Of a stretch of 64,000 nt of DNA, positions 24,586-33,481 are shown in pieces. This DNA is from Lacticaseibacillus chiayiensis (GTDB lineage Bacteria; Bacillota; Bacilli; Lactobacillales; Lactobacillaceae). A program made the position numbers and the translations under genes. Numbering within the stretch: position 1 is the first letter of the stretch; every line of letters starts with the position of its first letter. The DNA lies in the NCBI RefSeq assembly GCF_004123795.1, contig NZ_MSSM01000009.1:1-64000 (forward strand). The letters run 5' to 3'. Below the pieces are notes generated by a model. That model worked only from the letters and a program-made list of their open reading frames with translations. It was not told the origin of the DNA and searched no databases.

Positions 24586-25824
24586 CTACGCTTCGTCACT
24601 AACCACCGGCACCTTCGCTTCATTAGGAAAATGCCGCTTGTACCACTGAAGCATGTTGCGTTCATTGGTGTTCTTAGCCATCCAGATCGGCTTGCCAATG
24701 CGCTTGGCTTCGTCTTTGGCTGCAAACATCTGGCCGTGGTCGACAAAATCAGTCGGCACAATGACCACATCGGCTTTTTGCACTTTTTTCTTTAACATGG
24801 CATTGGAATCTGAACGTGGCGATAAAATTAACTTGCCGCCGCGTTCTTCCACGTTACGTTTGACCTTGCGCGGCATGCCGGAGTTTTCAATGCAAACTAA
24901 TAATAGTTGTTTGTTGGCGAATACCTGCTGCAAAGCCCGTTGCTTCCGTTTGGCAGGCTTGTTGACCGTGGCTTTGTACTGATTTTGACGACTTGAGGCT
25001 GTCTCATGGCTGAGTTCTGCTCCTGTCGTCCTGGCAAACTTCTGCTTCATACGTGTGGCTACTGCGGCTGAATCCGTGTAACGCCAGATAATCTTACCGT
25101 CAATTTCCTGACCGCGCCGATACGCATAATCAATGTAATCGCCAGGCCTCAATTTAAACTGCATGACATCATAATCGCCGAGAAGCAACTGCTGCGTGGT
25201 TTCGTGTTCCGGTGACTGAAACTCAATATACCAACGTTTAACATCTTGCCGGAAGACGGCCGGCAAAAACTTCAACCGGACAATATCGGTTGGCAGCGGA
25301 TCGCGCTTCAAAGTTGTGATTTTATAATTCAACGAGTCGCCGTCTTTATACTCATCTGCTCTGACCCAATCACCATTCTCCGGAGCATTCGACATTTTAT
25401 GTAGCTTACTTTCAGAGATCTTAATTGAACCCACGTGGCCGCCGTTCAAATCAAAGTGGAAGCGGCCAATATATGCTTTGTGATTATTCAGCCAATGTTC
25501 TGACAACAGTGGTACTTCGGGAACGTTGCTGACTTTGGGTTGTTCCGGTGCCGATTCGCGCTTGGCGATCTGCGTGGTGGCAACCGGCGTAACAGCAGGA
25601 CGCTCAATGGTCATTTCTTCCGTACTTGTTGGCATTTCCGTTTCTTGCTTCGTTACTGTTTCAGAAGTGCCCGCGACAAAATCAATGGCGGCAACATCAT
25701 TCAGAATCTTTAGCAAATCTTGAATATCTTGAGTTGTTTTCTGAATATTCTCAGTGGTCAATTCAGCCGTTTTAGCAGTTACTTGGTGCTTGAGCAGTTC
25801 AATGATCTTTAATTTGTCATCCAT
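24586..25824 (-). CDS. DUF2325-like protein, 412 aa
   Basis: Function unknown. The N-terminal about 70 residues look helical, possibly coiled coil; residues 75-105 are a Pro/Thr/Glu linker; the middle (about 108-270) looks beta-rich; a basic segment with KPAKRKQRALQQ precedes a C-terminal domain at about 300-400. That last domain resembles DUF2325: LLLVCIENSGMPRKVKRNVE, ERGGKLILSPRS, KADVVIVPTDFVDHGQM and AKRIGKPIWM, a Rossmann-like layout. It might bind nucleic acid or nucleotides given the basic linker, but this is inference. Monocistronic on the minus strand. Confidence 0.75.
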   Translation of the reverse strand: MDDKLKIIELLKHQVTAKTAELTTENIQKTTQDIQDLLKILNDVAAIDFVAGTSETVTKQETEMPTSTEEMTIERPAVTPVATTQIAKRESAPEQPKVSNVPEVPLLSEHWLNNHKAYIGRFHFDLNGGHVGSIKISESKLHKMSNAPENGDWVRADEYKDGDSLNYKITTLKRDPLPTDIVRLKFLPAVFRQDVKRWYIEFQSPEHETTQQLLLGDYDVMQFKLRPGDYIDYAYRRGQEIDGKIIWRYTDSAAVATRMKQKFARTTGAELSHETASSRQNQYKATVNKPAKRKQRALQQVFANKQLLLVCIENSGMPRKVKRNVEERGGKLILSPRSDSNAMLKKKVQKADVVIVPTDFVDHGQMFAAKDEAKRIGKPIWMAKNTNERNMLQWYKRHFPNEAKVPVVSDEA

Positions 25825-26030
25825 TCAGATACCCGCCTTCATTTTAAAAGTGACTCCCTCCATTGTACTGTTGTTAAAAAGATTACAAAAGCATTCTCCC
25901 TTAATTTTATCAAAAAATTGCCATATATTCCCTAACTGCGGCTCATAAAAGTCACTTCGTTTGGCATACGCGCAAAAAAGCACTTGTCTACTGCCAATTC
26001 TGTGTTGACAATCGACATCGTGCCAGAAAT

Positions 26031-26894
26031 TTACTTCGACTCGTCGTCTTTTCGCGGATGAATATTCAGTTCGCGTGCAAGATCATACTCAAATAATTCA
26101 TAACCACCCATGGCGTCGTGAACCTCGACGCCTTTGGGAAAAAGAGCCGCGTTGGTTTCCTGACGGCTGTCCACTCCTGGAATCCCAGGTGACGTTTGAT
26201 TAAGTGTATATCGGTATGGAACAAGGTCGGTCAACTCACTCTTGAGCTTTTCTAAATTGCGTTTTTCTGTCGTTCTCACAAAGATACGGGTTGTATCAAG
26301 TGGCTTAAACGCGTCAATTGGCAAAGCATCAAAAGACGTAATGGCGTCTAAATCGAGCAAAGCGTCCCAATGTGCAGTGATGCCAGTCGCAATATTAGGG
26401 ACGACACTAAAGTATATCGACAAATAATCATCCAAAACGAGTACATACGCACCCGCACTTCGAGCAGCGCGTGTTCGGAGCGATGTTATTTGTTGAAAGC
26501 CATTGCTCTGACAAAATTCCATGATCTCATCTTCAAACCGCGCACGTTTTCGCCGTTTCACTTTTGGAATGAAAGTATCAAAAAGCTGTTGGGCTTCATC
26601 TCGACGCTGAAGCCAGTGGGATTTGTTAATCAGTGGATAATAATCCGGATAACGGCGCTGAAGCTGTTCTAGTGGTAACCGGGAAGTTAAATTAGTCACC
26701 TCAAAAGCTTCCTTCTCATTGATCCAGTCTCCCGGACGCCGCAAAAAGCCATTCACTTTAATCCACCGGCGATTTTTCAAAGCATAATTAAATAATAATC
26801 GTTTTCTGATCGTCAAGTCGAGCGGCTCAAAAAAATTGTCACGGGTGATATGCGTAGCTTCAGTGGATGCAAGCGTCACACCAAAATATTTCAA
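26031..26894 (-). CDS. hypothetical protein, about 287 aa
   Basis: I do not recognise this protein. It is soluble, with many charged residues, a KVKRRKRARFEDEIMEF basic helix near the middle, the strand-rich segment AGAYVLVLDDYLSIYFSVVP and a C-terminal HPRKDDESK tail. The TTG at 26894 (translation LKYFGVTLAST) is favoured because GGAGG stands 9 nt upstream; the frame continues to an ATG at 26936 without a site. It sits alone between the DUF2325-like gene and the PTS genes. No catalytic motif is evident. Confidence 0.65.
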   Translation of the reverse strand: MKYFGVTLASTEATHITRDNFFEPLDLTIRKRLLFNYALKNRRWIKVNGFLRRPGDWINEKEAFEVTNLTSRLPLEQLQRRYPDYYPLINKSHWLQRRDEAQQLFDTFIPKVKRRKRARFEDEIMEFCQSNGFQQITSLRTRAARSAGAYVLVLDDYLSIYFSVVPNIATGITAHWDALLDLDAITSFDALPIDAFKPLDTTRIFVRTTEKRNLEKLKSELTDLVPYRYTLNQTSPGIPGVDSRQETNAALFPKGVEVHDAMGGYELFEYDLARELNIHPRKDDESK

Positions 26895-26944
26895 ACATAA
26901 ACACCTCCACTTAAAGTAAACGATCACAATGCCCATCTTTCAAT

Positions 26945-26972
26945 AAAAAAAAGAGGGCTATCCCTCTTTTTA
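26945..26972. terminator. bidirectional terminator
   Basis: Compact hairpin aaagaggg-ctat-ccctcttt with A and T runs on both sides. On the minus strand it would end the EIIA-EIIB transcript before the hypothetical gene. Confidence 0.9.
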
Positions 26973-27123
26973 ATTTCTGAAAGTTCAGATCATTAAAAGC
27001 ATAACCGTTATGCTTCATTTTCATGTCTGCATAGTGAAACAACACAGTATGATCATACCATGTTTGAGTCGCAATTCAAGACACTGAACTTGCTTACCAG
27101 CGGTCCATAAAAATCAATAAAGT

Positions 27124-27423
27124 TTAGTTTTTGGGTTTCAAGTCAAGTATATCGATCACTTTCTGAACGAGTTGGTCTTCACCTACACCTGTCAAAAATG
27201 GCAAGCCATTTAAAACCGGTACACCAATATCTTCTGTGAATTTTGCCGTTGTGATCGCTAAATCGAACTGATCGGCTTTAGAACGCAACTGGGGAATTGA
27301 GGTCTGATCCATTGATACTTGAGTGACATCAATTCCTTTTGCCTTTAGTTTTTCCTCTAAGGCATTTCGCGCTACCGTTGACGTCGCAATCCCCGAGCCG
27401 CATGCTACAATAATCTTTTTCAT
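27124..27423 (-). CDS. gatB: PTS galactitol-family EIIB
   Basis: Cytoplasmic phosphocarrier that passes phosphate from EIIA to the incoming sugar via a cysteine. The 99 residues have the P-loop-like CGSGIATSTVA motif with phosphorylated C9 near the N-terminus, then the DLAITTAKF strand, as in GatB/SgcB proteins. It overlaps the end of the EIIA gene by 4 bp. The likely substrate is a polyol or a related sugar, judged by the EIIC and dehydrogenase genes on the other side of a divergent promoter region. The symbol denotes family, not proven galactitol use. Confidence 0.88.
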   Translation of the reverse strand: MKKIIVACGSGIATSTVARNALEEKLKAKGIDVTQVSMDQTSIPQLRSKADQFDLAITTAKFTEDIGVPVLNGLPFLTGVGEDQLVQKVIDILDLKPKN

Positions 27424-27914
27424 TTTGAACGCTCCTTTTCTGTTGAGTCAATTGTTACATCACGAAACACACTTTCGAGTCGAGTGAATAATTCATCATC
27501 AGTCTTGGCGTCAAGTAACCCCTGCAAGGTTGACTGGTTCTGAACAATCCCCATCAAGTCCTTCAATAAAGTCACTTCGGCATGCGGCTCGCTAACAGCT
27601 AACATGAAAATCAGCCGAACCGCTAAATCTTCTCCCGGATCGCCCATATTTTTGAAAATGATAGGCGTCTTTAGCGTTGCAACAGAAATCGTACCGCGAT
27701 TAACATTGGTCCAATCAGCATGCGGAATGGCTACCATAATGCCGCCAGTCGGTAAACCGGTTGGAAATTGATGTTCACGATTCACCACCGCATCGATAAA
27801 TGACGACTTAACGTATTGATTTTCGACCATTGTTGTGGCCATCGACTTCAAAGCGTCATCGGAGTTCGAAAACGTCACATTCCGGTGAATTAGATTCTTA
27901 TTCAGCAATGCCAT
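27420..27914 (-). CDS. gatA: PTS galactitol/fructose-type EIIA
   Basis: Accepts phosphate from HPr on a histidine and hands it to EIIB. The 164-residue PTS_EIIA_2 domain contains the active-site segment GGIMVAIPHADW (phospho-His in PHAD) and LIFMLAVSEPHAEVTLLKDL near the end. ATG at 27914 is preferred (GGAG about 10 nt upstream) to a GTG 9 nt earlier. Transcribed away from the EIIC gene and overlapping gatB, so A and B form their own operon. Confidence 0.88.
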   Translation of the reverse strand: MALLNKNLIHRNVTFSNSDDALKSMATTMVENQYVKSSFIDAVVNREHQFPTGLPTGGIMVAIPHADWTNVNRGTISVATLKTPIIFKNMGDPGEDLAVRLIFMLAVSEPHAEVTLLKDLMGIVQNQSTLQGLLDAKTDDELFTRLESVFRDVTIDSTEKERSK

Positions 27915-28226
27915 GTTGATCACACTCCATCCTCTTGATTGGTTTCAAGAGTCATCATAGTCGCTATTCGCAATTAATGCAATCGCTTACCTTAATATTA
28001 TTTTCACTAATTATAAGTCCGTTTAAGCGCTTTTATTTGGGTATATACCAGAAAAGTTCAAACAAATGTCTTGCATTTTTCTATAAATTGTTTATCATCA
28101 TTCGTGTAAGGGCTTTCACTAATCGGCAAAGCTTTTCTTAGCGGTCATGACAATTTCAACGTAAACGACCGGTTATCAAGTTAGCCTTTTAAAATGACGA
28201 ATTTCTAATTACGAGGAGGTAGCAAA
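27915..28226. promoter_or_regulatory. divergent promoter region of the split PTS
   Basis: AT-rich 300-bp gap between EIIA (minus) and EIIC (plus). It holds cre-like boxes on the plus strand, tgcaatcgcttacc near 27978 and tgtaagggctttca near 28107, each departing from consensus at one or two bases, and GAGGAGG just before EIIC. No regulator gene lies next to it. Confidence 0.45.
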
Positions 28227-29576
28227 ATGCAAGTTATTCAATACATTGTGAACTTGGGGCCGAGCGTCATGATTCCGATTATCATCTTCATTTTGGGTCT
28301 TTGCTTGCGTCAAGGCGTTGGTAAATCGCTGCGCGCGGGTATCTCAATTGGCATTGGCTTTGTGGGTATCAATTTGGTCATTACACTTTTGACTGATAAC
28401 TTGGGCAAGGCCGCCGAAGCAATGGCGAAGAACTTTAATTTAGGCTTGAGCGTTGTTGATATCGGCTGGCCCGGAACGTCACCGATGGCATGGGCGTCAG
28501 CGATGGGACTCATCGCCATCCCTATTGCCATTGCCGTTAACGTAGTGATGTTGCTCACACGTATGACCAAAGTCGTCAACGTTGATATCTGGAATATTTG
28601 GCATATGGCATTTACTGGCGCGATTGTACAACTGGCCACCGGTAGCTTTACCTGGGGTATTGTCGCCATTTGTGTTCATGCTGCAATCGCCTATAAATTG
28701 GGGGATATTTTCAAGCCGGTCACGGATAATTTTTTTGGCTTGGAAGGAATCTCTATTCCACACGGGACTTCTGCATATATGGGCATTTTTGCCAAGCCGA
28801 TTGATGATTTAATTGAGGCCATCCCAGGGTTGAACAAAATTACCATCACTTCTAAAACTGTCGAAGAACGATTCGGCGTTTTAGGTCAGCCATCCATCAT
28901 TGGCGCGATTTTGGGTGTACTCATCGGTTTTTTAGCGAAGTTTCCAGTTGGCAAATCACTTCAGCTAGGTATTCAGATGGCGGCTGTTATGGTTTTAATG
29001 CCAGTTGTCGTTAAATTCATCATGGAAGGCCTTATTCCAATTTCGCAAGGTGCCAAAGTCATTATGGACAAGCATTTTAAAGGCGGTTTATTCACGATCG
29101 GAATGGATCCGGCTTTGTTACTTGGTAATTCAGAGGTCATTGCAGCCGGTCTGTTATTTGTCCCAATTACATTGCTGATTGCTGTTCTTGTTCCTGGAAA
29201 CCGAGTTCTGCCTTTTGGCGATTTAGCAACCATCGGCTTCTTCATCGCCATTGCAACTGGCGTCCATAAGGGAAACATTTTCCGTACCTTAATTTCCGGC
29301 TCTGTGATCATGTTCATTACTATCTGGATCTCAAATCAAATGTATCCACTGGAAATTGCGCTGGGCCACGCTACGAACTTGCTGGCAAAAGGCAAGCAGG
29401 TTTCATCACTTGATCAGGCTGGGTCACCGATCACTTATCTATTAACAAAAGGCTTCACAGGACAAGTCGGCATCGGCTTCATTGTGATCGCGATTCTTTT
29501 CATTGGTGCATTCGCCTACACGTATATTGCCTATAAACGTCAGCGGCTTTACGTCACAGATGACAAGGCAAAATAA
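28227..29576 (+). CDS. gatC: PTS galactitol-family EIIC permease
   Basis: Membrane channel that imports and phosphorylates a polyol or related sugar with the EIIA and EIIB above. The 449 residues have roughly ten hydrophobic helices and the EIIC_GAT signatures: LGPSVMIPIIIFILGL near the N-terminus, NFFGLEGISIPHGTSAYMG with a conserved His, and PFGDLATIGFFIAIATG. GAGGAGG precedes the ATG. The following gene, 81 nt downstream, encodes a sugar-alcohol phosphate dehydrogenase, so the pair would import a polyol and oxidise its phosphate. Confidence 0.92.
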   Translation: MQVIQYIVNLGPSVMIPIIIFILGLCLRQGVGKSLRAGISIGIGFVGINLVITLLTDNLGKAAEAMAKNFNLGLSVVDIGWPGTSPMAWASAMGLIAIPIAIAVNVVMLLTRMTKVVNVDIWNIWHMAFTGAIVQLATGSFTWGIVAICVHAAIAYKLGDIFKPVTDNFFGLEGISIPHGTSAYMGIFAKPIDDLIEAIPGLNKITITSKTVEERFGVLGQPSIIGAILGVLIGFLAKFPVGKSLQLGIQMAAVMVLMPVVVKFIMEGLIPISQGAKVIMDKHFKGGLFTIGMDPALLLGNSEVIAAGLLFVPITLLIAVLVPGNRVLPFGDLATIGFFIAIATGVHKGNIFRTLISGSVIMFITIWISNQMYPLEIALGHATNLLAKGKQVSSLDQAGSPITYLLTKGFTGQVGIGFIVIAILFIGAFAYTYIAYKRQRLYVTDDKAK

Positions 29577-29657
29577 GCTTTTCGTTAAACAGCAAACCAT
29601 ATCTTTCACCGACGCAAAAGCCAGTGAATGATCTTTAAAATTAGGAGGAATTAAATT

Positions 29658-30461
29658 ATGGTTAATGATTGGTTGAATATTGATGGTCGAGTTTTTATCG
29701 TAACAGGCGGATCGTCAGGAATTGGTGATGCGATTGTTAAGGATCTACTCAGTAATAATGCTAAAGTTGTCAACGCCGATCTTAAGGAAGGCAACTTTAA
29801 AGATGATAATCTGCTGTTTGTTCAGACGGATGTTACTAAGCGGGATCAAATCGAGCTTATGGTCGCAGTCGCAAAAGAAAACTTTGGCAAGATCGATGGC
29901 TTAGTTAACAATGCTGGTATTAACATCCCGAGAATTTTAACCGATCCAACCGATCCGGATGGCAAATATGTGATTGACGAGGCTAATTTCGATAAGATGT
30001 TCACTATTAATGTCAAAAGTGTCTGGCTTTGCTCTTCCATCATCGTCAAAGAGTTAGTCAAGCAGCATAAAGGTGTCATTGTTAACATGTCATCTGAATC
30101 CGGGCTGGAAGGTTCGCAAGGTGCAGGGATTTATTCCGGTACCAAAGGCGCTATCAATGGTTTTACCCGTGCATGGGCTAAAGAACTGGGACAATATAAC
30201 GTTCGGATGATCGGTGTAGCTCCTGGCGTTTTGGAAGCAACCGGATTGCGGACACTCTCTTATGAAGAAGGTCTGGCTTACTCCCGCCATGAAACCGTTG
30301 AACGGCTGCGGGCAGGTTATGCGAAAACATCAACCATTCCACTAGGCCGCAGCGGTAAATTATCCGAAGTTGCAGATTTGGTCACCTACTTCCTCTCCGA
30401 CCGTTCGAGTTATATGACAGGTCAGACGGTTAATGTTTCCGGTGGTAAATCCCGCGGCTGA
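29658..30461 (+). CDS. SDR dehydrogenase, sorbitol-6-phosphate type
   Basis: NAD(P)-dependent short-chain dehydrogenase predicted to oxidise the polyol phosphate delivered by the PTS. The 267 residues show the Rossmann TGGSSGIGD motif at about 16-24, NNAG near 88, and the catalytic Ser-Tyr-Lys triad in MSSESGLEGSQ and YSGTKGAING, with a C-terminal GQTVNVSGG. It resembles the GutF/SorF-type sorbitol-6-phosphate 2-dehydrogenases of lactobacilli. Exact substrate (sorbitol, galactitol or another polyol) is not decidable from sequence alone. Confidence 0.88.
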   Translation: MVNDWLNIDGRVFIVTGGSSGIGDAIVKDLLSNNAKVVNADLKEGNFKDDNLLFVQTDVTKRDQIELMVAVAKENFGKIDGLVNNAGINIPRILTDPTDPDGKYVIDEANFDKMFTINVKSVWLCSSIIVKELVKQHKGVIVNMSSESGLEGSQGAGIYSGTKGAINGFTRAWAKELGQYNVRMIGVAPGVLEATGLRTLSYEEGLAYSRHETVERLRAGYAKTSTIPLGRSGKLSEVADLVTYFLSDRSSYMTGQTVNVSGGKSRG

Positions 30462-30494
30462 CAGCAAATAACAACAAGGGAGGGAGGCTATATC

Positions 30495-30602
30495 ATGACA
30501 AAAATCATTGATGACAAATATAAACGCCGTAAAAGCGAAGACACCAAAAAAGCCCGCATCCAACCGGACACAGGCCCTCCTCATTTTTTTCAAGCTGATT
30601 AG
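30495..30602 (+). CDS. small basic ORF, 35 aa
   Basis: A strong site (GGGAGGGAGG, 7 nt spacing) precedes an ATG that opens a 35-residue frame: MTKIIDDKYKRRKSEDTKKA then RIQPDTGPPHFFQAD. It starts 33 nt after the dehydrogenase gene and would be co-transcribed. Its TAG stop (30600-30602) overlaps the TAA stop of gnbA (30599-30601) on the other strand. The site strength and composition favour a real small protein of unknown role. Confidence 0.5.
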   Translation: MTKIIDDKYKRRKSEDTKKARIQPDTGPPHFFQAD

Positions 30603-30979
30603 TGCTTCACAATATCATTGATATAAGCCACGCCAGCTTTGCCGTCGCCTACCAGATCAGGTTTCATGTCCAACATCTGGCCATTCAAGTAGCTGATGAC
30701 CATCGGTAGGTTCATGCCGGCATAGAGATCAAAGTTGCCGCCTTCTGCCAATACACGAGCAGCCACATTGTTTGGAGTGCCGCCTTTGAGATCGGCTAGC
30801 ACGGTGACATCATCGGCACCTTCGATGGCGGCTTTGAACTTGGCCTGAAAATCTTCAGGGCCTTCGTTCGGCAACAAAGCCACTGTCGCAATGTCGTCTT
30901 GTGGTCCCATGATCATTTCGGCACTCTTTTTAAGTTCCTCGCACAATTGACCGTGACTGATTAAAACTAATTTACTCAT
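30599..30979 (-). CDS. gnbA: PTS EIIA, mannose family (lacto-N-biose/galacto-N-biose)
   Basis: Soluble phosphocarrier of the Gnb PTS. The 126-residue EIIA-Man fold starts KLVLISHGQLCEELKKSA, where the His of SHG accepts phosphate from HPr, and continues with VTVLADLKGGTPNNVAARVL, typical of the AgaF/ManX group. AAAGGAG precedes the ATG. It is the last gene of the operon, as in gnbREFGBCDA of L. casei. Its 3' end meets a convergent small ORF with overlapping stops and no terminator between. Confidence 0.93.
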   Translation of the reverse strand: MSKLVLISHGQLCEELKKSAEMIMGPQDDIATVALLPNEGPEDFQAKFKAAIEGADDVTVLADLKGGTPNNVAARVLAEGGNFDLYAGMNLPMVISYLNGQMLDMKPDLVGDGKAGVAYINDIVKH

Positions 30980-31120
30980 TTAAGAAAGACTCCTTTAACA
31001 TGCGCTGGTCCGATCGACCGCTGTTCTGATGATTTAAAATCGCATGACTGTTTAATGATACCTGCAATCAGATATGGTTGAAGCAGCTGATGCTTACAAC
31101 TAAAAACTTAGCGTACTTGA

Positions 31121-31942
31121 TTAGCCTTTTGCAATGACACCCAAAGCCGACAGTGCGATGGATACGAACAAGACAATGAAGATTGCCCGGGTTGAGGTCA
31201 TGTGCTTACGGCCAAGCAACCAGTAAATGGCACCCACGATCAAGGCTGGCAATAGCTTAGGAATAATCATATCTGAATACTTCTGGAAATCCAATGGCAC
31301 ATTACCAATCTTTGGTGCAAAGGCGAACTTAACGTTAATCATGGTTGCAACCAACGCGCCAACCATGAAGACCCCCATGATCGTTGCGGCATTGGTCAAA
31401 GCTGCCAACCGATGCGACATCGTGGTGACTAAGGAAACCCCTTCTTTATACGCAATCTTCAACTGTTTCCACCGGAAGACCATAATGGCAACCTGGGCTG
31501 CAATCCAGATAAACACGCCGACTGGGTTACCTTCCTGCGCCATGTTAGCCGCAATAGCCCCGAAAATCGCAGGAATCAAAGCAGCAAAGATCGAATCCCC
31601 AATGGAAGCAAAGGAACCCATTAACCCAGTTTTCAAACCAACGACAGTTTCTTCGCCAGCGATACCTTCTTGTTCTTCGACTGACAAATCAATGCCGGTA
31701 ATGATGGTATTGAAGAAATTCGATGTGTTGAAGAACTGGGTATGCGTCTTCATCATTTTCTTCAGTTCTGGTGTGCCATCACCATAAATCTTCCGCAGTT
31801 GTGGCAGGATCGTGTAAAGGTAGCCAGATGCCTGCATTCGTTCGTAGTTCCAACCCAACTGGAAGCCGAACAAGCTGCGCCGGTTAATTTGCCGGAAATC
31901 TTTATCCGTTAATTTGTAAGCGGGTTTTTTAGAGTTCATCAT
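31121..31942 (-). CDS. gnbD: PTS EIID, mannose family
   Basis: Membrane subunit that with GnbC forms the sugar channel. The 273 residues match EIID-Man: LTDKDFRQINRRSLFGFQLG and NYERMQASGYLYTILPQL near the N-terminus, FFNTSNFFNTIITGIDLSVE, GLKTGLMGSFASIGDS, and hydrophobic C-terminal helices. I start it at the ATG pair 31937-31942 (GAGGGGG about 9 nt upstream), which overlaps the gnbC stop by some 14 bp; the longer frame to 32068 is only the gnbC region in another frame. Confidence 0.93.
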   Translation of the reverse strand: MMNSKKPAYKLTDKDFRQINRRSLFGFQLGWNYERMQASGYLYTILPQLRKIYGDGTPELKKMMKTHTQFFNTSNFFNTIITGIDLSVEEQEGIAGEETVVGLKTGLMGSFASIGDSIFAALIPAIFGAIAANMAQEGNPVGVFIWIAAQVAIMVFRWKQLKIAYKEGVSLVTTMSHRLAALTNAATIMGVFMVGALVATMINVKFAFAPKIGNVPLDFQKYSDMIIPKLLPALIVGAIYWLLGRKHMTSTRAIFIVLFVSIALSALGVIAKG

Positions 31943-32840
31943 CGGTGATTTCCCCCTCTTCATTGGTATTCTTCTTCGCTGCGGCACCATTTTCACCGTT
32001 ACCGCCGTTGGTGCTGTCGTGCAGTGCTGTTGACTGCTGATAAGCAATTGCAGCAAAGGCAAAAGCAATAAATGCCATCGCTAACATGGACAGACCGTTG
32101 AAGTTTGCCGTAAACTTCTTGGTTACTTCAGTCATGGCTGTTCCAAGCGTTTGGACGCTGCCAAACAAAGTTGTGAAGAGCATGGTGAAAGTAAATCCAA
32201 GAAACAGATAAGCAAAGTGCTTCTTAACTGGCAGGTAGTGAAGCAGGATCGCAAACCCGACAGCCGGTAGAACCGCGCCAGCAGTCGTGAGTCCATCCCC
32301 CAACCATTTCCAACTCGTATTCAGGACGTGCGCAACGTTGGTAACAAAGCCGCCACCAAAGGCAAGCGCCAGACCAACCGGGATCATCCGTGACAGTGCC
32401 CATGGCAGCGCACCGGCAAGGAAGTAACGTTCGATCCCCTTGTAGTTGTATTCGTCAACCATCTTATCAATCCGATGTGCAAAGAAGGTGTTAGCGAAAC
32501 GTGCCAGGATATCCGTCTGAATCATGATACTTGCAACCGGAACCGCAATCGCAGCAACCGCTGTCGCCGGCTTCATACCGGAACTAACAGAAAATGCCGT
32601 TGCTAGAATCGTACCGGAGTTGGCATCAATTTTAGACGCCCCACCGAATGTGCCGACCCCTAAAACCATCAACTGAACGGACGCACCGATCATCAAACCG
32701 GCTTTCATATCACCCATCACTAACCCTGTTACCAAACCGGCAAAAACCGGTGAACTCATGGCTGAATAAATTTGCAGTTCATCAAGGATTTGATAACCTG
32801 CATATAAAGTTAAAATTGCTATTTGCCACCATGCAATCAT
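31929..32840 (-). CDS. gnbC: PTS EIIC, mannose family
   Basis: Main membrane permease of the Gnb PTS. The 303 residues contain about six to eight helices with the EIIC-Man features GLVTGLVMGDMKAGLMIGAS, QLMVLGVGTFGGASKIDAN and SGTILATAFSV. The C-terminal tail is hydrophilic and unusually rich in N, G and E (HDSTNGGNGENGAAAKKN). A GGGGGAG site precedes the ATG; gene order B-C-D-A agrees with L. casei gnb. Confidence 0.93.
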   Translation of the reverse strand: MIAWWQIAILTLYAGYQILDELQIYSAMSSPVFAGLVTGLVMGDMKAGLMIGASVQLMVLGVGTFGGASKIDANSGTILATAFSVSSGMKPATAVAAIAVPVASIMIQTDILARFANTFFAHRIDKMVDEYNYKGIERYFLAGALPWALSRMIPVGLALAFGGGFVTNVAHVLNTSWKWLGDGLTTAGAVLPAVGFAILLHYLPVKKHFAYLFLGFTFTMLFTTLFGSVQTLGTAMTEVTKKFTANFNGLSMLAMAFIAFAFAAIAYQQSTALHDSTNGGNGENGAAAKKNTNEEGEITDDEL

Positions 32841-32852
32841 TATTGACTCCCC

Positions 32853-33335
32853 CTATCCTTTTTTAAGCAGTGACATGAAGTCTGCTGCGGGATCCCCCGG
32901 AACCATTTGTGCAATCAAGTGAACGCCAGCGGCATCCAGCTTCTTGAAGGTCTCAACGTCGGCGTCGACTACATTGATCGACTTTGTAATGGAACGAGTC
33001 TCATCTGTCTGGGACATATTGCCAACATTCAGTTCCTTAATCGGCACACCGGCTTCGACTAATGCCAAAAATGTTTCCGGCCGTTTTGCGACAATGAAAA
33101 CCTTCTGCGAATCGTACTTGTGGTTCAAAATGTGGTCGGCTGCGGTCTTAACATCCAGAACTGACAAACGAACCGTTTCCGGGGTCGCCATCCGCAACCC
33201 GCTTTTATCGATGTCACTCTTGGATGCTGCATCATCGACAACCATAATTCGGGTCGCACCCAGTTTGGTGGTCCAAAGATTGGCAACCTGGCCATGGACC
33301 AGACGACCATCAACACGTGCTGCAATAATAGCCAT
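32853..33335 (-). CDS. gnbB: PTS EIIB, mannose family
   Basis: Histidine phosphocarrier that transfers phosphate to the imported disaccharide. The 160-residue EIIB-Man (SorB-like) domain opens with AARVDGRLVHGQVANLW, where the His of LVHGQ is phosphorylated, followed by RIMVVDDAASK and KVFIVAKRPETF. GAGGAGGAG precedes the ATG. It lies 260 bp after gnbG, a gap filled by two tandem palindromic repeats, and 12 nt before gnbC. Confidence 0.93.
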   Translation of the reverse strand: MAIIAARVDGRLVHGQVANLWTTKLGATRIMVVDDAASKSDIDKSGLRMATPETVRLSVLDVKTAADHILNHKYDSQKVFIVAKRPETFLALVEAGVPIKELNVGNMSQTDETRSITKSINVVDADVETFKKLDAAGVHLIAQMVPGDPAADFMSLLKKG

Positions 33336-33358
33336 TTTCTACTCCTCCTCTTGTTTGA

Positions 33359-33476
33359 GCGTGAGCCGGCGCGCTTAGAAACCGAAGTGTAAGTGGCCTT
33401 GGGCGCATTGGCCCGGGCTTAGGCCATTGCGACCAAGGTCCTTACATGCAGGTTTCTGCGCCGGTGAACGCGTTAT
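33359..33476 (+). repeat. palindromic intergenic element, copy 6
   Basis: Full-length copy beginning gcgtgagccggcgcgc and ending ggtgaacgcgttat, directly upstream of the gnbB ribosome binding site on the minus strand. Confidence 0.88.
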
Positions 33477-33481
33477 GGTGA

